A stretch of DNA of 64,000 nucleotides from Eudoraea chungangensis (GTDB lineage: Bacteria > Bacteroidota > Bacteroidia > Flavobacteriales > Flavobacteriaceae). The notes beneath the pieces were generated by a model. That model saw nothing but the letters and a program-made list of their open reading frames with translations. It was not told the DNA's origin and made no database searches. Shown here in pieces: positions 47,965 to 56,875 of this stretch; position 1 is the first letter of the stretch; each line of letters begins with the position of its first letter. The stretch covers positions 434,001-498,000 of the forward strand of contig NZ_JARDUB010000004.1 of assembly GCF_029360665.1 (NCBI RefSeq), in the 5' to 3' direction. Made by a program: the position numbers and the translations under genes.

Positions 47965-48855
47965 CTAAACCTTGTCTATTCTTTTTTGCTTGTTTTTTAA
48001 GAGACCATTGGCAATTACGGTAAAGACAATTATAAACGCTCCAGAGTAAAAAAGAGAGTTCATATTTTCACTCTCTCCAAAAATAAGTAGGGCGAGAAGA
48101 ATGCCATAAACTGGCTCCAAATTAATGGTAAGCATCACTGTATATGGGCTTAAAAAACGCATAACCTTTACAGAGGCAATAAAGGCGTATGCCGTACAAA
48201 CAGATGCCAAGATGAGCATAAAAAATATGTCCTGTTCGTTCAGGTGAAGTGCTTTCCAACTAATACTATCCGTAAATAAGATGTATATACTTAAAAAAAC
48301 AAACCCTCCTAACAACTCATAAAAACCAATGACAGCGGGAGAATACTCCTTTATTAACTTGCCATTCATCAAGGTGAAAATTGCCGCCAAAAAAGCCGAA
48401 ATTAGGGCTATTCCAATTCCCCTGCTATAAGATATATCACCAATAAATATAAGATACAATCCGAAGACAACCGATATTCCGAAAAACACTTCATACCAAA
48501 TTATTTTTCTTCTATACCAAAAAGGTTCTAAAAAGGCTGTAAAAAAACTTCCGGTTGCCATGGTAGCCAAGGTGATTGACACATTGGAAACTTTTATGGC
48601 CTCAAAAAAAGTAACCCAATGCAAGGCAATAATTATACCTACAACCAACATAGACCACAATGCTTTCCTATTTAAACTTGGTATTCTCTTCTTAAAAAGA
48701 AAAAAGCATCCAATGAAAATAGCTGCGAGAAGCATTCTAAACCAAACAAGCGGAATTGCTTCTATAGAAATTAATTTCCCCAAAATTGCCGTAAACCCCC
48801 AGATGAATACAATAAGATGTAAATGAAGGTAATTTTTTAGTCTATCGTTTGGCAT
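47965..48855 (-). CDS. EamA/DMT-family permease
   Basis: A 296-residue inner membrane protein with ten predicted helices in two EamA repeats, the drug/metabolite transporter fold. The first repeat begins LHLIVFIWGFTAILGKLISIEAIPLVWFRMLLAA, typical of the family; the second contains LMNGKLIKEYSPAVIGFYELLGG and a C-terminal INLEPVYGILLALLIFGESE. Likely exports amino acids or other metabolites; the substrate is unpredictable. It overlaps the preceding LptF/G gene by 14 bp, so they are cotranscribed. Confidence 0.93.
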   Translation of the reverse strand: MPNDRLKNYLHLHLIVFIWGFTAILGKLISIEAIPLVWFRMLLAAIFIGCFFLFKKRIPSLNRKALWSMLVVGIIIALHWVTFFEAIKVSNVSITLATMATGSFFTAFLEPFWYRRKIIWYEVFFGISVVFGLYLIFIGDISYSRGIGIALISAFLAAIFTLMNGKLIKEYSPAVIGFYELLGGFVFLSIYILFTDSISWKALHLNEQDIFFMLILASVCTAYAFIASVKVMRFLSPYTVMLTINLEPVYGILLALLIFGESENMNSLFYSGAFIIVFTVIANGLLKNKQKRIDKV

Positions 48856-49921
48856 TCTTTAGCAAATAAAACCCGAGAACCCCAAAGGCTACATTCGGTA
48901 TAATTACCGCCAAAAGGGGAGAAAAACCAGACTGCTCAGCCAATGTTCCAAATACCTTGTCGAAGAAAATATAAATAAAAGCCACGCCAATACCAAAAGC
49001 CAAATTTACTCCCATACCACCCCTTCTTTTTACAGAGGAAACAGCTACCCCAATAACCGTTAATATAAATGCCGTTAAAGGCAAAGCCCATCGCCTGTAT
49101 TTTACGAGAATATAGGTGTTAATATTAGAAGCCCCCTTCTTTTTCTGTTCCTCGATAAACTCATTTAGCTCAAATAAATTTTTAGTTTCTGCCACATAAG
49201 AAACAGGTGTAAGATCTTCTATCTTAAAAACAAATAATGTATCTAACCTGCGCTTTAATTCAACCACTTCCTTTTCCCCGCGAAATTTTCGCTTTTTGTA
49301 AGAAGTTAGTCTATAAAGGCTATCTGCTGGTATCCACCTTATATTGGCAGCGGTAATCTTGTAATCTAATAGATTCTGATCATTGAAATGCTCAAATGTA
49401 AAGTTATAGCCAATTCTTCGTACAGGATCAAAACTACTCACGTAGATATAGTCCTTTTCATTAAGCTGATTGAATATATTACTGGTTATGCGGTCTTTAT
49501 TACCCCTTTTAAGGTATTTATACTTAAATTCATTATATCCCACGCTTGCATTAGGAACAATAAACATGCCCATGAAAAACATAATGATAGCGATTATACT
49601 TGCCCCTATCCAATAAGGCCTTAAAAAGCGACTGTAAGAAACTCCGGAACTTAAAATGGCTACAATTTCCGTATTATTCGCTAGCTTCGAAGTAAAAAAT
49701 ATAATGGATAAAAAGAGAAATATGGGAAATAAAAGACTCCCTATATATATTGTGAAATTAAAATAATAAAATATTATTTCGTTTACTGGTGCTTCATTAT
49801 CTATCATCTTCCCAATTTGTTCCGCCAAATTGAGCATTATGCCTATAGGTATGAATAGCAGAAGCATCATCCCAAAGGTGGCCAGATATCTTTTTAGGAT
49901 ATATCTGTCTATGATAGTCAT
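48842..49921 (-). CDS. LptF/LptG family permease
   Basis: A 359-residue YjgP/YjgQ-family permease: three N-terminal helices (IDRYILKRYLATFGMMLLLFIPIGIMLN at the start), a periplasmic beta-jellyroll domain (about residues 125-260) and three C-terminal helices. LptF/LptG with LptB extract lipopolysaccharide from the inner membrane. It cannot be said whether this is F or G. It lies between tgt (2 bp from its stop) and the EamA gene. Tgt-LptF/G adjacency is common in Bacteroidota. Confidence 0.93.
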   Translation of the reverse strand: MTIIDRYILKRYLATFGMMLLLFIPIGIMLNLAEQIGKMIDNEAPVNEIIFYYFNFTIYIGSLLFPIFLFLSIIFFTSKLANNTEIVAILSSGVSYSRFLRPYWIGASIIAIIMFFMGMFIVPNASVGYNEFKYKYLKRGNKDRITSNIFNQLNEKDYIYVSSFDPVRRIGYNFTFEHFNDQNLLDYKITAANIRWIPADSLYRLTSYKKRKFRGEKEVVELKRRLDTLFVFKIEDLTPVSYVAETKNLFELNEFIEEQKKKGASNINTYILVKYRRWALPLTAFILTVIGVAVSSVKRRGGMGVNLAFGIGVAFIYIFFDKVFGTLAEQSGFSPLLAVIIPNVAFGVLGFYLLKNAKR

Positions 49922-49923
49922 AC

Positions 49924-51054
49924 TTATAGTCGTTTATCCATTTGTTGAACCATACTATTCTTCCAAGATGCAAAATCTCCTTGAACAATCCGCTCCCTTG
50001 CTTCTCTCACAAGCCACATATAGAAGCCTAAGTTATGTATTGTAGCAATCTGTTTCCCTAAAAACTCATTGGCTACAAAAAGATGCCTTAGGTAAGCTTT
50101 GGAATACTCTTGGTCTACAAAGGTAGTTCCTTCCTTATCTATTGGGCTAAAATCATTTTCCCACTTTTTGTTCTTTATGTTGATCGTTCCATGACTGGTA
50201 AAAAGCATACCATTTCTAGCGTTTCTAGTAGGCATTACGCAATCAAACATATCTATACCAAGTGCTATGTTTTCTAATATGTTTATTGGTGTCCCTACGC
50301 CCATAAGGTATCTCGGCTTATCCTCGGGAAGAATATTACAAACTACTTCACTCATAGCGTACATTTCCTCAGCTGGCTCTCCTACAGACAAACCACCAAT
50401 GGCATTTCCTTCAGCCCCTGCATTTGCAATATACTCCGCAGACTGTATTCGTAGATCTTTAAACGTCGATCCCTGTACAATAGGAAAGAAAGTCTGCTCA
50501 TAATCATATTTAAAAGGTACTTTCTTTAAATGTGCCATGCATCTATCTAGCCAGCGATGTGTCATAAACATCGATCGTTTAGCGTACTGATATTCACAGG
50601 GATAGGGAGTGCATTCATCAAAGGCCATGATAATATCTGCCCCAATGGATCGTTGAATTTCCATCACATTCTCTGGAGTAAAAAGATGCAGTGATCCGTC
50701 AATATGAGATTTGAACTTAACTCCTTCTTCCTTTATTTTTCTATTGGCCGAAAGAGAATATACCTGGTAACCTCCACTATCCGTTAAAATATTCTTGTCC
50801 CACCCCATAAACTTATGAAGGCCCCCTGCCTGCTCTAAAATGTCTATTTTGGGTCGAAGAAATAAATGATAGGTGTTACCCAGAATAATATCGGGCTTAA
50901 TATCCTCTCTTAGTTCTCTTTGATGTACCCCCTTAACAGATGCTGCTGTTCCTACGGGCATAAAAATAGGCGTGTTGATAACTCCATGGTCTGTAGTTAA
51001 CTTCGCCGCTCTGGCCTTGGTGGCCTTATCTGTATGTTGTAATTTAAATTTCAA
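49924..51054 (-). CDS. tgt: tRNA-guanine transglycosylase (zinc-site cysteines missing)
   Basis: Exchanges guanine-34 for preQ1 in queuosine tRNAs. The TIM-barrel core is complete: NTPIFMPVGTAASVKGV, ILTDSGGYQVYSL with the catalytic Asp, AFDECTPYP, GGLSVGEP and MFDCVMPTRNARNG with the nucleophile Asp. The C-terminal zinc site, normally CxCxxC then His, reads FSPIDKEGTTFVDQEYSKAYLRHL: all three cysteines are replaced, though the His in TIHNLGFY remains. The start is TTG 51054, since a TAnnTTTG promoter box lies just upstream (51071-51078) and excludes the longer reading. Confidence 0.95.
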   Translation of the reverse strand: MKFKLQHTDKATKARAAKLTTDHGVINTPIFMPVGTAASVKGVHQRELREDIKPDIILGNTYHLFLRPKIDILEQAGGLHKFMGWDKNILTDSGGYQVYSLSANRKIKEEGVKFKSHIDGSLHLFTPENVMEIQRSIGADIIMAFDECTPYPCEYQYAKRSMFMTHRWLDRCMAHLKKVPFKYDYEQTFFPIVQGSTFKDLRIQSAEYIANAGAEGNAIGGLSVGEPAEEMYAMSEVVCNILPEDKPRYLMGVGTPINILENIALGIDMFDCVMPTRNARNGMLFTSHGTINIKNKKWENDFSPIDKEGTTFVDQEYSKAYLRHLFVANEFLGKQIATIHNLGFYMWLVREARERIVQGDFASWKNSMVQQMDKRL

Positions 51055-51070
51055 GACTCTGAATTCGGAG

Positions 51071-51078
51071 CAAATATA
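51071..51078 (-). promoter_or_regulatory. -7 promoter box before tgt
   Basis: On the minus strand this reads TATATTTG, 17 bp upstream of the TTG start at 51054. It makes the longer reading from 51108 impossible as a transcript product. Confidence 0.65.
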
Positions 51079-51161
51079 CTCAAGTGTCTGGCAAAAAGTT
51101 CCCAACATAAAAATAAAGTTTACCGTAACTCCTGAACGTTAATAAAATATTATAACTAGGC

Positions 51162-51192
51162 TTGTGCAAGCAAAAGATTGCTAGTACTTTTG
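51162..51192 (+). promoter_or_regulatory. transketolase operon promoter (-33 and -7 boxes)
   Basis: TTG at 51162-51164 and TACTTTTG at 51185-51192 with a 20-bp spacer, 15 bp upstream of the ATG at 51208. It rules out starts further upstream. Confidence 0.7.
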
Positions 51193-51207
51193 AACGCGTT
51201 AAAACAA

Positions 51208-52059
51208 ATGACTATGCCAAGCACAAAGGAATTGGAAGACATGGTATCTCAAGTGAGAAGGGATATCGTTAGAATGGTACACAAAGTAAATTCTGGGCAT
51301 CCCGGCGGATCCTTAGGTTGTACCGAATTTATGGTTGCTCTCTATAACGAAATTATGGATAGAAATCCAGGTTTTGACATGGATGGTAAAAATGAAGACT
51401 TGTTCTTTCTATCTAACGGACATATCTCCCCGGTATATTATAGTGTTTTGGCTAGGGCCGGATATTTCCCGGTAGAAGAGCTTAATACTTTTCGTCTTAT
51501 TAATTCCAGACTTCAGGGACATCCAACTACCCATGAAGGCCTACCAGGTGTTAGAATAGCCTCAGGGTCATTAGGCCAAGGGATGTCTGTGGCCATCGGA
51601 GCTGCTCTGGCTAAGAAACTAAATAAGGATTCACATTTGGTATATAGCTTGCACGGAGATGGAGAATTACAAGAAGGGCAAAACTGGGAAGCCATAATGT
51701 ATGCTGCGGGCAACAAGGTAGACAACTTGATCGCAACAATTGATAATAATGGCCAGCAAATTGATGGGGCAACTTCGGACGTTTTGCCAATGGGCGACAT
51801 ACAAGAGAAGTTCAATGCCTTCGGATGGGATACAATTAGAGTTAAAGAAGGAAATAAAATTGAATCGGTAATTGCAGGGTTAGAAGAAGCCAAAAAGAGA
51901 ACCGGCAAAGGAAAACCCGTTTGTATGATTTTAGATACTATTATGGGTAATGGGGTAGATTTTATGATGTATACACATGCCTGGCACGGGAAAGCCCCTA
52001 ACGACGAACAATTAGCCAATGCGCTAGGTCAAAATCCTGAAACCTTAGGTGATTATTAA
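51208..52059 (+). CDS. transketolase, N-terminal subunit
   Basis: The thiamine-diphosphate-binding half of a two-gene transketolase, linking glycolysis with the pentose phosphate pathway. The 283-residue product has HKVNSGHPGGSLGCTEFMVALY, FLSNGHISPVYYSVLARAG, ASGSLGQGMSVAIGAALA and the ThDP motif LHGDGELQEGQNWEAIMYAAG ... NNGQ (GDG-x-NN). It ends DYxxx after MYTHAWHGKAPNDEQ. The partner gene follows after 19 bp. The start is ATG 51208 based on the promoter; ATG 51214 is nearly equivalent. Confidence 0.96.
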   Translation: MTMPSTKELEDMVSQVRRDIVRMVHKVNSGHPGGSLGCTEFMVALYNEIMDRNPGFDMDGKNEDLFFLSNGHISPVYYSVLARAGYFPVEELNTFRLINSRLQGHPTTHEGLPGVRIASGSLGQGMSVAIGAALAKKLNKDSHLVYSLHGDGELQEGQNWEAIMYAAGNKVDNLIATIDNNGQQIDGATSDVLPMGDIQEKFNAFGWDTIRVKEGNKIESVIAGLEEAKKRTGKGKPVCMILDTIMGNGVDFMMYTHAWHGKAPNDEQLANALGQNPETLGDY

Positions 52060-52078
52060 ACCAAATTCCAAGTAAACC

Positions 52079-53035
52079 ATGAAAAAATATATAGATCAAG
52101 GCAAAAACGATACAAGAAGTGGATACGGCGCAGGAATGACCATTCTTGGAAGAACTAACCCTAAGGTAGTAGCGCTGTGTGCAGATTTAGTTGGGTCCTT
52201 AAAAATACAAGAGTTTATAGATGAGAATCCGGAACGCTTTTTCCAAGTTGGTATCGCAGAAGCCAATATGATGGGTATTGCAGCCGGACTTACCATTGGG
52301 GGTTATATCCCTTTTACTGGTACCTTTGCAAACTTTTCTACTGGAAGGGTATATGATCAAATAAGGCAATCTATTGCTTATTCAGGTAAGAATGTAAAAA
52401 TTTGTGCTTCGCATGCTGGTATCACCTTGGGTGAAGATGGCGCAACACATCAAATTTTAGAAGATATAGGATTGATGAAAATGCTTCCTGGCATGACTGT
52501 TATTAATCCTTGCGATTATAATCAAACCAAGGCAGCGACTATTGCTATTGCCGAACACGAAGGTCCTGTATACCTAAGGTTTGGACGTCCTAAAGTTGCA
52601 AATTTCACTCCTGTCGACCAAAGCTTTGAAATAGGCAAAGCCCTTATGTTAAATGAGGGAAATGACGTAACAATAGTTGCTACAGGTCATTTAGTCTGGC
52701 CGTCTTTAATAGCCGCGGAAAATCTTGAAAATCAAGGTATTTCTGCCGAAGTTATTAATATTCATACCATAAAACCTTTAGATGAAAAAGCCATTTTAGA
52801 ATCCGTAAAGAAAACAGGTGCTGTAGTGACCGCCGAAGAACACAATTTCTTAGGAGGTCTTGGAGAAAGTGTTGCTAGAACCTTAACTAGCCAATTCCCC
52901 TGCCCTCAGGAATTAGTTGCCACCCAAGATACTTTTGGTGAGAGCGGTACACCGGATCAGTTAATGGAAAAATACGGTCTAAATAATAAAGCCATAGAAA
53001 AGGCCGTTCTAAGAGTTTTAAAGCGTAAGGCATAG
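52079..53035 (+). CDS. transketolase, C-terminal subunit
   Basis: The second half of the split transketolase, 318 residues, with the pyrimidine-binding domain (CADLVGSLKIQEFIDENPERFFQVGIAEANMMGIAAGL, where the catalytic Glu lies in GIAEANM), FTGTFANFSTGRVYDQIRQSIAYS, SHAGITLGEDGATHQ and the C-terminal transketolase domain (VTIVATGHLVWPSLIAAE, AEEHNFLGGLGESVA). It forms the active enzyme with the upstream subunit. Split transketolases are normal in many Bacteroidota and archaea. Confidence 0.96.
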   Translation: MKKYIDQGKNDTRSGYGAGMTILGRTNPKVVALCADLVGSLKIQEFIDENPERFFQVGIAEANMMGIAAGLTIGGYIPFTGTFANFSTGRVYDQIRQSIAYSGKNVKICASHAGITLGEDGATHQILEDIGLMKMLPGMTVINPCDYNQTKAATIAIAEHEGPVYLRFGRPKVANFTPVDQSFEIGKALMLNEGNDVTIVATGHLVWPSLIAAENLENQGISAEVINIHTIKPLDEKAILESVKKTGAVVTAEEHNFLGGLGESVARTLTSQFPCPQELVATQDTFGESGTPDQLMEKYGLNNKAIEKAVLRVLKRKA

Positions 53036-53083
53036 CCAGAATATTTTTTGGGTTTTCATTATGCCTTATAAAACAGAGACATT

Positions 53084-53671
53084 ATGAAAAAAGCACTTCT
53101 TACCACCGTTTTCGCATGTATTTTCTTTACAGCATTTGGTCAAAAAAAATCAGGTTTTGGATTAAAGGCCGGTCTTAATTACAGTTCTAACGGCGATTAT
53201 ATTCAGGCAGTTAACGAGGCTATTCAAAATCCAGATGCGAATGTTGGCTACCATTTTGGAGTCTTCGGAAAGCTGGGAAATCGATTTTATTTAAGACCTG
53301 AAATAGTCTACACCCACACCCAGGCAGGCTACGCTGATGGAGATCTAAAAATAGACAAATTAGATGTCCCCGTTCTTGGGGGCTATAGTTTCTTAGGTTT
53401 TGTAAATGTATTTATAGGCCCTTCTTTTCAATACATCCTCAATTCTAAATTTAGTGGGATCTCTCTTGATAATATAGAAAGTAATTTTACCACTGGTCTA
53501 AACATTGGGGCAGGTATAAATCTAGGAAAGGTTGGTCTAGAGATAAGATACGAAAGAGGGTTTAGCTCTAATGAGGCACTATTTATTAATACCAATATTA
53601 CCGATTTGCCTGTTAGCCGTGTAGATCTCCGGCCAGAACAAGTGATATTTAGTTTGTCTTACATGTTTTAA
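53084..53671 (+). CDS. outer membrane beta-barrel protein (PorT-like)
   Basis: A 195-residue outer membrane protein: signal peptide (to FTAFGQ), then about eight amphipathic strands such as GFGLKAGLNYSSNG and YHFGVFGKLGNRFYLRPEIVYTHTQAG, ending in PEQVIFSLSYMF with the C-terminal aromatic that marks outer membrane barrels. It matches the general beta-barrel/PorT family. It is followed by a strong terminator shared with the convergent lipoprotein gene. Specific function unknown. Confidence 0.88.
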   Translation: MKKALLTTVFACIFFTAFGQKKSGFGLKAGLNYSSNGDYIQAVNEAIQNPDANVGYHFGVFGKLGNRFYLRPEIVYTHTQAGYADGDLKIDKLDVPVLGGYSFLGFVNVFIGPSFQYILNSKFSGISLDNIESNFTTGLNIGAGINLGKVGLEIRYERGFSSNEALFINTNITDLPVSRVDLRPEQVIFSLSYMF

Positions 53672-53684
53672 ATATAAAGACTAC

Positions 53685-53725
53685 AAAAGCAGAAACCCAG
53701 GTTGAACCTGGGTTTCTGCTTTTTA
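53685..53725. terminator. strong bidirectional terminator
   Basis: Perfect 19-bp arms (53685-53703 and 53705-53723) beginning AAAAGCAGAAACCCAGG, with a minimal loop and a trailing T run. It lies between two convergent genes and can serve both. Confidence 0.9.
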
Positions 53726-53741
53726 ATTATTTGTTGAAATA

Positions 53742-54701
53742 TTAAGAATTATCTCTGTCTAAATAGTCCGGTATTCCATCTCCATCTGTATCCGGAAAGG
53801 TAATTGTCCCATTGGCATCAATAATTATTTCGTCTCTCGTGGGGGTGCCATCCTGATCGTCATCGGAATCTATATGATTGGGCAGAAAACTAAAGCCTGT
53901 TGTTCTTTCTTGTTCCAAATCCGTATTATCATTAGCCAGAATACCATCGTTATTTAAATCCTCCATTATGGAAGGTATACCATCGTTATCGTAGTCTGTG
54001 TTTTCTTCATATAGGCCGGTGTTAACCTGGAAAATAAGAGGATCGTATAGATCAATACCACTTCCTATAGGGGGGTTATTAAAATATGCCAAACCAGAAG
54101 GAATAAATATTAATCCCACCCCACTACCTTCAATTTCAAATGTCCCATCAGGAAAAGTAGCTACATTTTCCCCTACATTAAATTTGGTTACACCTACCGC
54201 ATAGCCTCTTAGAAAAAAGGGAAGATATTGCCAAGAATACGTAGTACTCCCGTCGAAAACCAAACCGTTTAACAAAGATCCTTCATAGGAAGTAAATGTA
54301 GAATCAGCTATCGTCGGACTCCCTCCTACTCCATCTCTGGCAGATAAATAATACAAAGTGTGATCTACCGTTACATCCTCTTCCAAATTGAAAAAAGAAG
54401 ACTCCACGGCCAGGTTAACACTAGATACTTGCTCTATCATAGGAATGTTTCCATCTCCTTTGATCAAGGTATCCAGCACTATTTTATAGTCAAAACCTGC
54501 CGGAGGGTTCTGAAATTCTTCATAGTTGTAATAATGTGTTTCCAGATATTCTCTAATATCTGCATCATTCTCGGCTTCCACTTCAGCCATAGGCCGAGGA
54601 GGAACAACTGGTATTGTATTATCATCATCATCGCTACAAGACTGAGCGAACATTAGTACTAGAGTAAATACTAGGGCTACTCTTTCCTTCATAGAATTCA
54701 T
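53742..54701 (-). CDS. FKBP-like lipoprotein with Asp-rich calcium-type repeats
   Basis: About 319 residues from ATG 54701, with lipobox QSC and an Asp-rich start of the mature chain. The middle (about residues 135-215, from YEGSLLNGLVFDGSTTYSWQYLPFF to PSGLAYF) resembles an FKBP-type peptidyl-prolyl isomerase core. The C-terminus carries thrombospondin-type-3-like Asp repeats: DYDNDGIPSIMEDLN and DTDGDGIPDYLDRDN, typical calcium-binding loops. Flavobacterial FKBP lipoproteins of this kind probably act in outer membrane or gliding protein folding. Alternative upstream ATG at 54722 would precede the signal. Confidence 0.82.
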   Translation of the reverse strand: MNSMKERVALVFTLVLMFAQSCSDDDDNTIPVVPPRPMAEVEAENDADIREYLETHYYNYEEFQNPPAGFDYKIVLDTLIKGDGNIPMIEQVSSVNLAVESSFFNLEEDVTVDHTLYYLSARDGVGGSPTIADSTFTSYEGSLLNGLVFDGSTTYSWQYLPFFLRGYAVGVTKFNVGENVATFPDGTFEIEGSGVGLIFIPSGLAYFNNPPIGSGIDLYDPLIFQVNTGLYEENTDYDNDGIPSIMEDLNNDGILANDNTDLEQERTTGFSFLPNHIDSDDDQDGTPTRDEIIIDANGTITFPDTDGDGIPDYLDRDNS

Positions 54702-54730
54702 TTTAAAGGCCGCAAGATACAATTTTCCCC

Positions 54731-54738
54731 TATTTTTG
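54731..54738 (+). promoter_or_regulatory. -7 promoter box before the S4 gene
   Basis: TATTTTTG, an exact TAnnTTTG match, 31 bp upstream of the ATG at 54770. Confidence 0.55.
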
Positions 54739-54769
54739 TAGAAGTAGTTAACAAAGATTTACACTTGCT

Positions 54770-55141
54770 ATGCGAATAGATAAGTATTTGTGGTGTACCC
54801 GCTATTACAAAACCAGAAATATGGCCACTGAAGCCTGCAAAAAAGGACAAGTGCAGGTTAATGGGAAAATAGCAAAGCCATCAAGAAATGTATTCCCCTT
54901 AGAAGAAATAAAAGTTCGTAAGAAGCAAATATTTTATGAACTTACGGTTATGGACATTCCTCCAAGTAGAGTGGGTGCTAAATTAGTAGACATTTACAGA
55001 AAAGATACTACTCCAAAAGAAGCTTTTGAAAATAAAGAATTACAGGACTTAAGTCAGGAATACTATAGAAAAAAAGGAGAAGGTAGACCTACCAAAAAGG
55101 ACAGAAGGGATATAGAAGATTATTTGGATGAAGTTGAATAA
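54770..55141 (+). CDS. S4-domain RNA-binding protein (Hsp15/HslR-like)
   Basis: A 123-residue protein with an N-terminal S4 RNA-binding domain (MRIDKYLWCTRYYKTRNMATEACKKGQVQVNGKIAKPSRNV) and a basic, helical tail ending GRPTKKDRRDIEDYLDE. This is the architecture of Hsp15/HslR, which rescues stalled 50S subunits carrying peptidyl-tRNA. It heads a plus-strand unit with a TPMT-type methyltransferase (14-bp overlap) and a phosphoribosyltransferase. Cytoplasmic. Confidence 0.92.
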   Translation: MRIDKYLWCTRYYKTRNMATEACKKGQVQVNGKIAKPSRNVFPLEEIKVRKKQIFYELTVMDIPPSRVGAKLVDIYRKDTTPKEAFENKELQDLSQEYYRKKGEGRPTKKDRRDIEDYLDEVE

Positions 55142-55709
55142 AGACTATTGGGAAAGGCGCTACGAAGAAAATAAACTAGGCTGGGATATTGGAAAAATAT
55201 CCAGTCCATTAAAAGAATATATTGATCAACTTAAAAACAAGGAGATCAAAATATTAATTCCTGGGGCGGGGAATGGATACGAAGTTGCTTATTTGGTCCA
55301 AAACGGTTTTAATAATGTATATATCGCCGATCTAGCCCGGCAACCTATAGAAAATCTACAAAACAGAGTCCCAACTCTTCCTGCGAATAATTTTTTTTAT
55401 GGAGATTTCTTTGACTTACCAAACTGTAAGTTCGATTTAATATTGGAGCAGACCTTCTTTTGTGCACTACATCCTAAAGACAGGGAAGCTTACTCCCTTA
55501 AAATGTTAGAACTATTAAAAACTGGTGGAAAGTTGGTGGGACTTCTATTTGATTTTCCCTTAACGGAAGATGGCCCTCCTTTTGGTGGTTCTAAAGAAGA
55601 ATATTTGGAATATTTTAAGAGTAGATTTACAATAAACGTGCTTCAAAGATCTTATAACTCTATTCCACCAAGAGCTGGTAAAGAACTGTTTTTTATCTTT
55701 ACGAAATAA
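55128..55709 (+). CDS. TPMT-family SAM-dependent methyltransferase
   Basis: A 193-residue class I methyltransferase of the thiopurine S-methyltransferase-like family. Evidence: DYWERRYEENKLGWDIGKISSPL at the start, the SAM loop ILIPGAGNGYEVAYL, and FDLILEQTFFCALHPKDREAY in the middle, all TPMT-family features. Bacterial members methylate thiols, tellurite, selenite or halides. It overlaps the S4 gene by 14 bp and precedes the phosphoribosyltransferase by 11 bp. Confidence 0.92.
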   Translation: MKLNKDYWERRYEENKLGWDIGKISSPLKEYIDQLKNKEIKILIPGAGNGYEVAYLVQNGFNNVYIADLARQPIENLQNRVPTLPANNFFYGDFFDLPNCKFDLILEQTFFCALHPKDREAYSLKMLELLKTGGKLVGLLFDFPLTEDGPPFGGSKEEYLEYFKSRFTINVLQRSYNSIPPRAGKELFFIFTK

Positions 55710-55720
55710 ATCTGATTATC

Positions 55721-56218
55721 ATGCAAAATAAAATTCTCTCCCACGAGCAAATTCAACATAAAATTAGAAGAATAGCCTATCAGATTTACGAATCAAATGT
55801 TACAGAAAAAAAGATTATAATAGCAGGAATAGTGGGTGGTGGCCTTAACTTTGCCACAAAATTAAAAGAGATATTGGAAGATATAACCGAGGCAGATATT
55901 ATTTTATGTACCGTATTAATGGATAAAACAAACCCACTTAAAAGCGGTGTTACCACTTCTCTGGAAGAAAAGCAATATAAAAACAGGCCTGTAGTCTTAG
56001 TTGATGATGTCTTAAATTCGGGTACAACTTTAATTTACGGCGTTCATCATTTTCTGAGAACACCCTTAAAGCGACTTAAAACGGCTGTTTTAGTAAATAG
56101 AAATCATAAAAAATATCCGGTAAAGGCAGATTTTAAAGGTATTTCTCTGTCTACCTCCCTGCAAGAACAAATTATTGTAGAGTTTAAGAAGCAGAACGAT
56201 GCTGTGTATTTAAACTAA
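55721..56218 (+). CDS. PyrR-like phosphoribosyltransferase
   Basis: A 165-residue type I phosphoribosyltransferase-fold protein. The PRPP-binding motif is VVLVDDVLNSGTTL and there is an N-terminal IAGIVGGGLNFATKL loop. It resembles PyrR more than UPRT or HPRT, but regulation of pyrimidine genes cannot be claimed. It runs convergently into aroK, overlapping by nine bases. In Flavobacteriaceae this neighbour pair is common, as far as I recall. Confidence 0.88.
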   Translation: MQNKILSHEQIQHKIRRIAYQIYESNVTEKKIIIAGIVGGGLNFATKLKEILEDITEADIILCTVLMDKTNPLKSGVTTSLEEKQYKNRPVVLVDDVLNSGTTLIYGVHHFLRTPLKRLKTAVLVNRNHKKYPVKADFKGISLSTSLQEQIIVEFKKQNDAVYLN

Positions 56219-56725
56219 AGAATTTTGCACTTCTGTACTTATCATTTGTACCGTTTTATCATCACAATTAATGGTTTTATGTGCTCTGGAATAAAAAGGA
56301 CTTCTCTCAAAAAGATGTTTTCCAATAAACTCTGGCATTTCTTCTGTAGATAGATGAGCAATTAACGGACGAGATGCTTTCCCGATTGAAAGTCTTTTGA
56401 CTAAGGTTGGAATAGAACATTTTAGATAAAAAACCCAGGGGGTTGCTTTAAGTATTATATCCATATTATTACCATAACAGGGTGTTCCACCACCAATAGA
56501 AAATACCATGTTGTCTAAACTATCAAAGGCTGATTGTAATAATTCTGATTCTTTCTTACGAAAGTAAATTTCTCCCTTCTCTTGAAAAATCTCAGGGATA
56601 GATATTCCTAAACTGGATTCGATATAAGAATCCAAATCTAAAGATTGAAGTTTTAAACTTTTTGCAAGAACACTACCAACGGTTGATTTACCACTGCCCA
56701 TATATCCCAATAAAACAATTTTCAT
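56210..56725 (-). CDS. aroK: shikimate kinase
   Basis: A 171-residue P-loop kinase that phosphorylates shikimate at O3 in the chorismate pathway. Walker A is GYMGSGKST (residues 7-15); the shikimate site is DLDSYIE with GISIPEIFQEKGEIYFRKKE; GGGTPCY contains the Gly-rich substrate loop; the lid carries RPLIAH and ERSPFYSRAH. Length is normal. Cytoplasmic. It is the last core gene before the tRNA-Lys junction. Confidence 0.96.
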   Translation of the reverse strand: MKIVLLGYMGSGKSTVGSVLAKSLKLQSLDLDSYIESSLGISIPEIFQEKGEIYFRKKESELLQSAFDSLDNMVFSIGGGTPCYGNNMDIILKATPWVFYLKCSIPTLVKRLSIGKASRPLIAHLSTEEMPEFIGKHLFERSPFYSRAHKTINCDDKTVQMISTEVQNSLV

Positions 56726-56798
56726 GGTGAAATTTTAGGCTAAAATCCATTAAATAAGCAGGAATTCAAAGAAATACTAAATTTATCTATCATTGGGC

Positions 56799-56828
56799 TT
56801 GAAAAATTAATTAATGATAGTATATTTG
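56799..56828 (+). promoter_or_regulatory. tRNA-Lys promoter (-33 and -7 boxes)
   Basis: TTG at 56799-56801 and TATATTTG at 56821-56828, separated by exactly 19 bp, about 47 bp upstream of the mature tRNA. Confidence 0.7.
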
Positions 56829-56875
56829 CAGCCGCTAAGGATGAAAAAATAGTTTTCATCTCTTATTGAAATTCT

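Noticed and set aside
51055-51108. Longer N-terminus for tgt
   Set aside because: A TAnnTTTG promoter box lies inside this stretch (51071-51078), and Tgt homology begins at the TTG codon at 51054.
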